DNA of 39,531 bases from the NCBI GenBank assembly GCA_043764015.1, contig JAYUKY010000079.1, positions 1-39,531 of the forward strand, in the 5' to 3' direction. Under the pieces are notes generated by a model. That model saw nothing but the letters and a program-made list of their open reading frames with translations, searched no databases and was not told the DNA's origin. The DNA is from JANYGM01 sp043764015 (GTDB lineage: Bacteria > Bacteroidota > Bacteroidia > Cytophagales > Thermonemataceae). A program made the position numbers and the translations under genes. Positions 33,210-39,531 of the stretch are shown piece by piece. The first letter of the stretch is position 1. Each line of letters starts with the position of its first letter.

Positions 33210-33242
33210 AGACATTCAAGGTTTTCAAAACCTTGAATGTCT
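33210..33242. repeat. AGACATTCAAGG palindrome, possible terminator
   Basis: Perfect 16-bp inverted repeat AGACATTCAAGGTTTT with a 1-nt centre, between the AAA+/M41 gene and folP. Sister of the copy at 1952-1984, with the CC/GG to CA/TG stem change compensated on both arms. Confidence 0.65.
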
Positions 33243-33261
33243 TGTTGTTAAATTTATTTTT

Positions 33262-34098
33262 GTGAAAACTATCAACTGCAAAGGGCAGCTTATGCGCCTG
33301 CAAACGCCCAAAATAATGGGTATTCTCAATGTAACGCCTGACTCTTTCTATGATGGCGGAAAATTTATAGAAAAAAATAGCATTCTCCAGCAAGCAGAAA
33401 AAATGTTGCTTGCTGGGGCGGATATACTAGATATTGGAGGTTATTCTACTCGCCCAAATGCTGAAAATATCCCTGAAAATGAGGAATTAGACAGGGTTTT
33501 ACCTAATATTGAAGCTGTTATACAAAATTTTCCTGATGCTATCATTTCTGTTGATACTTTTAGGGCAAATGTTGCAAAAGAAGCTATAAAAGTAGGTGCA
33601 AGTATCATCAATGATATTTCTGGTGGAGATTTGGACGAAAATATGTTCAACACAATGGCTGATTTGAATAAATTTCAAAATATTCCTTATGTACTGATGC
33701 ACACACGAGGAACACCAAAAATAATGACACAACTTACTGATTATGAAGACATTTTGCTTGATTTGTTGGCATACTTTCAGAAAAAAATCTACCAATTACA
33801 GCAACTAGGAGTAAAGGATATTATTATTGATTTGGGTTTTGGCTTTGCGAAAACACCAAAACAAAGTTTTTTTCTACTAAAAAATCTTTCTTATTTTGAG
33901 ATTTTAGATAAACCTTTACTTGTAGGAATCTCTCGTAAATCAATGATTTATAAGACTTTACAAACTACACCACAAAATGCCCTAAACGGTACAACTGCCC
34001 TAAATATGGCAGCACTTATGAGCGGAGCTAGCTTTTTGCGTGTTCACGACATAACAGAAGCCGTAGAAACTAGAAAACTGTTTTTAGCTCTAAGATAA
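33262..34098 (+). CDS. folP: Dihydropteroate synthase
   Basis: 278 aa. It condenses p-aminobenzoate with dihydropterin pyrophosphate in folate synthesis. MGILNVTPDSFYDGG, DIGGYSTRPNA, the ISVDTFRANVA strand, DLGFGFAKTPKQSF and GISRKSM are the classic motifs. The start is GTG at 33262, giving the conserved opening KTINCKGQL; the ATG at 33292 would cut into it. Single gene between two unrelated units. Confidence 0.95.
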   Translation: MKTINCKGQLMRLQTPKIMGILNVTPDSFYDGGKFIEKNSILQQAEKMLLAGADILDIGGYSTRPNAENIPENEELDRVLPNIEAVIQNFPDAIISVDTFRANVAKEAIKVGASIINDISGGDLDENMFNTMADLNKFQNIPYVLMHTRGTPKIMTQLTDYEDILLDLLAYFQKKIYQLQQLGVKDIIIDLGFGFAKTPKQSFFLLKNLSYFEILDKPLLVGISRKSMIYKTLQTTPQNALNGTTALNMAALMSGASFLRVHDITEAVETRKLFLALR

Positions 34099-34209
34099 AA
34101 TAAATCCATTTTTTGCTAATTTTTCCTCTAAATATATAACTTTATGTAAAAAAACACGTTAATATCAATAAATCTTTTCACAATCTAAAAAATATCCCAA
34201 ATTATTCTA

Positions 34210-37200
34210 ATGAAAAAAATAACCCTAATGCTTTGTGCAGGTCTTTTTGTAGGTGCTAGCGCACTCACAGACCTCGCTGCACAAGTTAAAAAACCATTAC
34301 CAAGAAAAAATGTACCGTTTAATAAAAATGTGACAACCACACTTCCAAACGGTATCAAACTAATTGAAAAAGTCGTAAGAAAAGGCAACGAAATTGCTAT
34401 CCCTTATGAAAAATACCAACTTGCTAACGGACTTGTTGTGATTGTTCATGAAGACCATTCAGACCCAATTGTTCACGTGGACGTTACCTATCACGTAGGC
34501 TCGGCTCGTGAGGAAATTAGCAAATCTGGTTTTGCACACTTTTTTGAACATATGATGTTTCAAGGGTCTGACAACGTAGGAGATGAACAACATTTCAAAA
34601 TTGTAACAGAATCTGGTGGAACACTTAACGGAACTACCAACCGTGACCGTACAAATTATTTTGAAACATTGCCATCTAATCAATTAGAGCGTGCTTTATG
34701 GCTAGAATCTGACCGTATGGGCTTTTTGCTTGATGCAGTTACGCAGAAAAAATTTGAAGTACAACGTGCCACAGTTAAAAATGAGCGTGGACAAAATTAT
34801 GATAACCGCCCTTATGGACTTGTGGGAGAATTTGGTGCAAAAAATCTTTATCCTTACGGACACCCTTACTCTTGGCTGACCATTGGTTATATCCAAGATT
34901 TGGATAGAGTTGTTGTTGATGACCTTAAAAACTTTTTCTTACGTTGGTACGGACCAAATAACGCAACTTTGACTGTTGGAGGTGATGTAAAACCTGCTGA
35001 CGTGTTGAAATTGGCTGAAAAATATTTTGGCTCAATTCCAAGAGGAGCGGAAGTTACTGATACAAAACTGCCTGCGGTTGTATTGGAAAAAGACCGTTAT
35101 GTGTCTTTGGAAGACAATTATATTAAACTTCCTTTACTTTCTATGACATTCCCAACAGTAGAAGCTCACCACGTAGATGAGCCTGCATTAGATTGTTTGG
35201 CGGAGATTTTGGGACAAGGAACAACGTCTATTTTGTATCAGAAATTTGTAAAAACACAAAAAGCAGCACAAGCAAGTGCAAATAATAGCACTTCTGAACT
35301 TGCTGGAGAGTTTAGTATGAGTATTGTGCCGTTTCCTGGTCAGAAACTTGCTGATATGGAGAAAATGGTACGTGAGTCTTTTGCTGATTTTGAGAAAAAA
35401 GGCGTTACTGATGAAGATTTAGCTAAATTTTTAGCAGGAATGGAAAGTCAGTTTATCAATGGTATGGCAAGCGTAAGTGGCAAAGTGTCGCAATTAGCGT
35501 CTTATCAAACGTATGAAAATAACCCAAATTTCTTTCAAACTGAAATAAAACGCTACCGTAGTATCAAAAAAGAAGATGTAATGCGTGTTTATAACCAATA
35601 CATCAAAGGAAAAGCCTGTGTTATTTTGAGTGTTTATCCAAAAGGACAAAAAGATGTAGCCGCAGAAGATAATTATAAAGTCAATGAAAGTGGCTATACT
35701 GCACCCAATTATGGTTATGCTGGATTGAAATATAACAAAGCAAAAGATAACTTTGACCGCACAAAAAAACCTGCATCAGGCGCAAATCCTGTAGTAAAAG
35801 TGCCTCCATACTACCAAAAAACGCTTAACAACGGTTTGAAAGTAATTGGTACAAAAAATTCTGAAACGCCAACCGTTACACTTGCCCTTTCTATCAAAGG
35901 CGGACAAATGCACGCTACCAACGACCTAGACAAAGCTGGACTTGCGAGTATGTTTGCTCAAATGATGAATGAAGGTACACAAAAGTATGATTCTGAACAA
36001 TTTAGTACAGAACTTGACAAACTAGGAAGTTCTATTAGGTTTTTTGCTGGTGAAGGTGAGATAAACGTACAAATTCAATCTTTAAAGAAGAATATTGATA
36101 AAACTTTGGAACTTTTTGAAGAGAAATTATTACACCCAAAATTCACGCAAGAAGATTTTGATAGACTGAAAAAACAGACTTTGCAAGGTATCAAAAATCA
36201 GCAAACACAACCTACTTTTATAGCCTCTGACGTATATAATAAGGTGCTTTATGGACAAAACCATATCAAAGCAGTGGCTATGTCTGGTACTGAAAAAACC
36301 GTTGCGGCATTTACTTTGGCTGATGTTCAGGCTTATTATGATAAATTTATTGTACCAAATGTATCTAATCTGGTGGTTGTGGGTGATTTGGAGGATAAAG
36401 AAGCCTTTGGAAAAATATCATTTTTGGAGAAATGGACAAGAAAAGAGGTGATAATTCCTACTTATGCACCTGCAAAAGCCATTGACAAAACTCGTGTTTA
36501 TTTAGTCAATAAAGACAAAGCTGCACAATCAGAAATTCGTATTGGTTACGTGACGAGTATGCCTTTTGATGCAACTGGTGAGTATTACCGTGCAACTGTG
36601 GCAAATTATATACTTGGAGGAGCTTTTAACAGTCGTGTGAACCTAAATTTGCGTGAAGATAAGGGCTGGAGTTATGGGGTGCGTACAGGGTTTTCCGCTA
36701 ACAATATTGATGGTCGTTTTACGGCTAGCGGTGGCGTAAAAGCCAATACTTCTGATAGTTCTGTGGTAGAATTTATGAAAGAAATGAAACTTTATGCAGA
36801 AAAAGGTATTACAGAGGAAGAACTTGCTTTTACAAAAAGCTCAATAGGACAATCTGATGCACTAAAATATGAAACAGGTTTCCAAAAGGCAGGTTTTTTA
36901 TCTCGTATTATTGATTACAATTTGTCAAAAACTTTTGTAGATGAGCAAAATAAAATTTTGTCTGCTATCACAAAAGAAGAATTAGATGCACTTTCTCGCA
37001 AACTCGTAACGACTGACAAAATGGCTATTGTGGTTGTGGGAGATAAAAAACTAATTTTTGAAGGTATCAAAAAACTTGGTTATGAGGTAATAGAACTTGA
37101 TGTAAATGGCAATGTGGTTGTAGAACAAGCAACAATTATTGACCCAAAAAATCAAGTGAAAGAAGTTGTGGAGGAAAAAGTGGTTATCCCTGCTAATGAA

Positions 37201-37314
37201 ACCAAAAAACAACGTAAGGCAAGAGAAGCGGCTGCTAAAAAAGCTGAAAAATTAGCAAAAGAAGCACAAGAAAAAGCTAAGAAAGCCCAAGAAAAGGCAG
37301 CAAAAGCTAAGTAA
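34210..37314 (+). CDS. Exported M16-family zinc metalloprotease (pitrilysin-like)
   Basis: 1034 aa with a signal peptide (MKKITLMLCAGLFVGASALT, cleavage near LAA). Two M16 halves: the first carries the inverted zinc motif H110-FFE-H114 and E192 in VKNERGQNY, 78 residues on, as expected. The second half (from about 535) is degenerate, with GLASMFAQMMNEG in place of the zinc motif, as is normal for the structural half. The C-terminal 40 residues are a Lys/Ala/Glu-rich helical tail (QRKAREAAAKKAEKLAKEAQ). Probably degrades peptides in the periplasm. Ended by a strong terminator. Confidence 0.93.
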   Translation: MKKITLMLCAGLFVGASALTDLAAQVKKPLPRKNVPFNKNVTTTLPNGIKLIEKVVRKGNEIAIPYEKYQLANGLVVIVHEDHSDPIVHVDVTYHVGSAREEISKSGFAHFFEHMMFQGSDNVGDEQHFKIVTESGGTLNGTTNRDRTNYFETLPSNQLERALWLESDRMGFLLDAVTQKKFEVQRATVKNERGQNYDNRPYGLVGEFGAKNLYPYGHPYSWLTIGYIQDLDRVVVDDLKNFFLRWYGPNNATLTVGGDVKPADVLKLAEKYFGSIPRGAEVTDTKLPAVVLEKDRYVSLEDNYIKLPLLSMTFPTVEAHHVDEPALDCLAEILGQGTTSILYQKFVKTQKAAQASANNSTSELAGEFSMSIVPFPGQKLADMEKMVRESFADFEKKGVTDEDLAKFLAGMESQFINGMASVSGKVSQLASYQTYENNPNFFQTEIKRYRSIKKEDVMRVYNQYIKGKACVILSVYPKGQKDVAAEDNYKVNESGYTAPNYGYAGLKYNKAKDNFDRTKKPASGANPVVKVPPYYQKTLNNGLKVIGTKNSETPTVTLALSIKGGQMHATNDLDKAGLASMFAQMMNEGTQKYDSEQFSTELDKLGSSIRFFAGEGEINVQIQSLKKNIDKTLELFEEKLLHPKFTQEDFDRLKKQTLQGIKNQQTQPTFIASDVYNKVLYGQNHIKAVAMSGTEKTVAAFTLADVQAYYDKFIVPNVSNLVVVGDLEDKEAFGKISFLEKWTRKEVIIPTYAPAKAIDKTRVYLVNKDKAAQSEIRIGYVTSMPFDATGEYYRATVANYILGGAFNSRVNLNLREDKGWSYGVRTGFSANNIDGRFTASGGVKANTSDSSVVEFMKEMKLYAEKGITEEELAFTKSSIGQSDALKYETGFQKAGFLSRIIDYNLSKTFVDEQNKILSAITKEELDALSRKLVTTDKMAIVVVGDKKLIFEGIKKLGYEVIELDVNGNVVVEQATIIDPKNQVKEVVEEKVVIPANETKKQRKAREAAAKKAEKLAKEAQEKAKKAQEKAAKAK

Positions 37315-37331
37315 TAATAATTTTTAAATTT

Positions 37332-37366
37332 AAAAAAGCCTTTCCAAACTTTGGAAAGGCTTTTTT
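37332..37366 (+). terminator. Terminator after the M16 protease gene
   Basis: Arms AAAAAAGCCTTTCCAAA and TTTGGAAAGGCTTTTTT, 17 bp each with a 1-nt centre, 17 nt past the stop. Nearly the same sequence as 24830-24864. Confidence 0.85.
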
Positions 37367-37434
37367 GCATGTGTCCAAAACTTTGTTTGAAAGGACTTTT
37401 TAAACTGTATTTTTTATTTTGTAATTGAATACAA

Positions 37435-37917
37435 CTATGCTTTAGCTTTTTTAGCTGCTGCTTTTACTTCTGCAACGGCATCTTTGATATCATCTTTTCC
37501 TGCATCTAATTTGTCTTCAATAGCTTCTACAACCGTTGCAGTTGCATCAGAAAAGGCTTCTTTTGTACCTTCAAAAGCAGTTCCAAAAGCATCTTTCATT
37601 TTTGTAGCGGCTTCTTTTGCAGTTGCAGTTACATCTCCTTCCAAAGTTTCCAATCTTTTCAGAACTTCTTTAAAATCACCTTCAGAGATAAATTTGAAGT
37701 TAGCAACTACTTTTTCTATTAAAGATTTTAGTTGAGATTCAAATTCGTCACGTTTGCTTTCTGTATTTTTTAAGAATTCTTCTACCATTTTCTTACCTTC
37801 GTCAGTAGATAACTTGCTATCTTCTACCATTTTATCAACAGAAGATTTCAAAGTTTCTGCTGTAAGCGACACTAAACCTACGCCCGTGTAAATGAATTTT
37901 TTAAATAAATCTTGCAT
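37435..37917 (-). CDS. Phasin-family protein (PHA granule-associated or PhaF/PhaI-like)
   Basis: 160 aa. The opening MQDLFKKFIYTGVGLVSLTA and the following STDEGKKMVEEFLKNTESKR match the phasin-like poly(hydroxyalkanoate) system protein family, small coiled-coil proteins that coat storage granules or act as chaperones. The rest is a long amphipathic helix rich in Ala/Lys/Glu, ending AAAKKAKA. No signal peptide. A TATCTTTG -7-like box lies upstream on the minus strand at 37977-37984. Confidence 0.8.
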   Translation of the reverse strand: MQDLFKKFIYTGVGLVSLTAETLKSSVDKMVEDSKLSTDEGKKMVEEFLKNTESKRDEFESQLKSLIEKVVANFKFISEGDFKEVLKRLETLEGDVTATAKEAATKMKDAFGTAFEGTKEAFSDATATVVEAIEDKLDAGKDDIKDAVAEVKAAAKKAKA

Positions 37918-38321
37918 TTTCTTAAATATTTATTGTGAATTTATTATGATTTTTTTTCTTATCTTTCTAACTAATGCAAAGATAATAAGGCTAAAAACCA
38001 TTTGCAATTTTTTTGTACTATTTTTTTGTCTTTTTTTATCAATTATTATAAAAACTCTATTTTTCAAATTTGAAATTGCATTTTTCCAAGATTTAAAATG
38101 ATACTTTTCTATTATATGTTTTATACTTCACTTCTTATTTTTATATTTGATAAACAAGAAAAATTTAATTAGTTTATATTTTTGATTGCTACTGCGTCAA
38201 TTCAAAAAAAGAAATTATGGTTTGACATCTGTCACTCTATGGAATAGCCCTACATTTCTTTTTTTGATTTTGAGATAATTGTCGTATCTTTATGGGTAGG
38301 AAATATTTTTTATTTTAATAA
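37918..38321. other. Intergenic region between divergent genes
   Basis: 404 bp, very AT-rich. It holds the probable phasin promoter (minus-strand TATCTTTG at 37977-37984) and, near 38288-38295, a TATCTTTA that may serve queG. No repeat, ORF or RNA structure stood out. Confidence 0.4.
37977..37984 (-). promoter_or_regulatory. Probable -7 box of the phasin-like gene
   Basis: On the minus strand TATCTTTG fits TAnnTTTG, 60 nt before the start codon, with TTGC about 22 nt upstream in place of an exact TTTG -33 box. Confidence 0.45.
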
Positions 38322-39326
38322 ATGCTCAATACAGAAAAAAATACACTTTTTATTAAGCAAAAAGCCATAGAATTAGGTTTTGATTTTTGTGGTATCTCTA
38401 AAGCTGATTTTTTGGAAGAAGAAGCTCCACGACTAGAAAACTGGCTCAAAAACAATATGCAAGGGCAAATGAGCTATATGGCAAACCATTTTGACAAACG
38501 ACTAAATCCTACACTTCTCGTGGAAGGCGCAAAATCTGTGGTTTCTTTGCTATTCAATTATTTCCCTGAAACTGATTTTAATAAAAATTATAATAAAGAA
38601 AATCAACAAGAAAATCAACAAGAAGAAAAATCAAAAGAGAAATTAGCAGAAAAACCTTTCAAAATCTCTAAATATGCCTATGGTGAAGATTATCATTTTG
38701 TGGTGAAAGAACGCCTAAAACTGCTTTTGGAGGCTATCAGGCAAGAAATTGGTGAGGTGGAAGGGCGTGCTTTTGTGGATTCTGCGCCTGTAATGGACAA
38801 AGTTTGGGCAAAAAAAAGTGGTGCAGGTTGGATAGGCAAAAACAGCAACCTTATCAACAAAAATAAAGGCAGTTTTTTCTTTATTGCGGAGCTAATTATT
38901 GACCTAAAACTGGATTATGACGCTCCTACGAAAGACTATTGCGGAACTTGCACTCGTTGTATTGATGCCTGCCCAACTGCCGCTATTGTTGCGCCTTACG
39001 TGGTTGATGGCAGTCGTTGTATTTCGTATTTTACCATAGAACTCAAAGAGCAAATTCCTAAAAATATGGCTGGAACATTTGATAATTGGGTTTTTGGTTG
39101 TGATATTTGTCAAGATGTTTGTCCTTGGAATAGGTTTTCTACGCCACACAAAACGCCAGAATTTGCACCAAATGATGATTTTACACAACTTATGACTAAT
39201 TCAGATAAAAAAGAATGGTTAGAAATTACTGATGAAACTTTTAAAAAAGTCTTCAAAAAATCAGCTCTAAAAAGAACAAAATTTGAAGGTTTGAAAAGAA
39301 ATATTATATTTGTGGACGAAAAATAA
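38322..39326 (+). CDS. queG: Epoxyqueuosine reductase
   Basis: 334 aa. It reduces epoxyqueuosine to queuosine in tRNA, the last step of queuosine synthesis, using cobalamin and two [4Fe-4S] clusters. The cluster cysteines are C207, C210, C213, C217 in CGTCTRCIDACP and C260, C263, C267 in CDICQDVCP. The N-terminal cobalamin-binding part opens with KQKAIELGFDFCGIS, and FVDSAPVMDK is the family's active-site segment. Full length; the insert rich in Gln/Glu/Lys around 90-110 is a variable loop. Confidence 0.96.
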   Translation: MLNTEKNTLFIKQKAIELGFDFCGISKADFLEEEAPRLENWLKNNMQGQMSYMANHFDKRLNPTLLVEGAKSVVSLLFNYFPETDFNKNYNKENQQENQQEEKSKEKLAEKPFKISKYAYGEDYHFVVKERLKLLLEAIRQEIGEVEGRAFVDSAPVMDKVWAKKSGAGWIGKNSNLINKNKGSFFFIAELIIDLKLDYDAPTKDYCGTCTRCIDACPTAAIVAPYVVDGSRCISYFTIELKEQIPKNMAGTFDNWVFGCDICQDVCPWNRFSTPHKTPEFAPNDDFTQLMTNSDKKEWLEITDETFKKVFKKSALKRTKFEGLKRNIIFVDEK

Positions 39327-39359
39327 TTATAAAAACCACTACCAAAAATTGTATTAAAA

Positions 39360-39408
39360 ACCCTGAAAGGGTAGGCTGTTCAGAAGAGTAGGGGCAAATT
39401 CCCCCACT
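39360..39408. repeat. Short palindromes after queG
   Basis: ACCCTGAAAGGGT at 39360-39372 and GTAGGGGCAAATTCCCCCAC at 39389-39408 are two small hairpins of REP-like type, 33 nt past the queG stop; either may help terminate it. Confidence 0.45.
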
Positions 39409-39477
39409 TTTTGACATAAATTAGCGCAAAGTTAGTAATACATTGTAAATAAACTCCTAGTTTTATTTTTTTATTCT

Positions 39478-39497
39478 AGGTGGCGTGAACGCCACCT
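39478..39497. repeat. GGTGGCGT palindrome at window end
   Basis: AGGTGGCGTGAACGCCACCT is a perfect 9-bp inverted repeat with a 2-nt centre in the last 60 bases, in non-coding DNA; a REP-like element or a terminator of a gene beyond the window. Confidence 0.5.
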
Positions 39498-39531
39498 CTC
39501 TATATCAAAAGCAAAAAATAGCTTTTATGTA

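Overview
The window looks like chromosomal DNA from a low-GC member of the Bacteroidota, most likely the order Cytophagales. Evidence: AT-rich sequence, TAnnTTTG promoter-like boxes (typical of the Bacteroidota primary sigma factor), few Shine-Dalgarno sequences, a TPR-CHAT protein, and several small exported proteins whose signal peptides end in AQ or AQAQ. I saw no rRNA, tRNA, CRISPR array or prophage structural genes. Order level is inference; I cannot name the species.

Layout. 163-1938 is an MsbA-like ABC exporter. 2049-8586 is a defence island: a tandem pair of PD-(D/E)xK-like proteins; a minus-strand restriction-modification operon (Dam-type adenine methylase, restriction endonuclease, zinc-ribbon protein); and a divergent plus-strand module of a cytosine-5 methylase and two overlapping nuclease-like proteins. 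8622-12391 mixes housekeeping genes (hemL, xerD, a CoA-transferase B subunit) with a polyvalent-protein-type kinase fragment and a small ORF hidden in another frame at its 5' end. 12427-14633 is a three-gene cassette: a small helical protein, a two-TM protein, and a protein with a TIR-like domain followed by two further TIR/DUF4062-like domains. 14743-19686 holds DUF2071, a decayed IS5-family transposase next to a nested palindrome, a LOG-family protein, trpA, a YbjN-like protein and an AlkD-like HEAT protein. 19811-24085 is an exported TPR-CHAT protein of 1424 aa, followed by a truncated, frameshifted radA remnant. 24892-28996 has four minus-strand exported proteins, three unrecognised and one lipocalin-like. 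29231-33176 holds an Mrr_N/McrB-like ATPase, a PD-(D/E)xK protein and an AAA+ ATPase fused to an FtsH-type M41 peptidase domain. The rest is folP, an M16 metalloprotease, a phasin-like protein and queG.

The strongest signal crosses the whole window. Reading it through by eye, I found only one GATC, where base composition predicts on the order of a hundred. That site lies 13 nt upstream of the start codon of the restriction endonuclease paired with the Dam-type methylase. This fits a GATC-specific restriction system that has purged its sites from the host, and raises the possibility that the remaining site is regulatory. GGCC and CCGG also appear to be absent although GCGC is common.

The best candidates for undescribed systems are the TIR cassette (12427-14633), the McrB-like ATPase plus nuclease plus AAA+/M41 protease block (29231-33176), and the small-ORF/kinase pair (9978-10591). 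Intergenic DNA is rich in short palindromic or direct repeats of at least four recurrent types.
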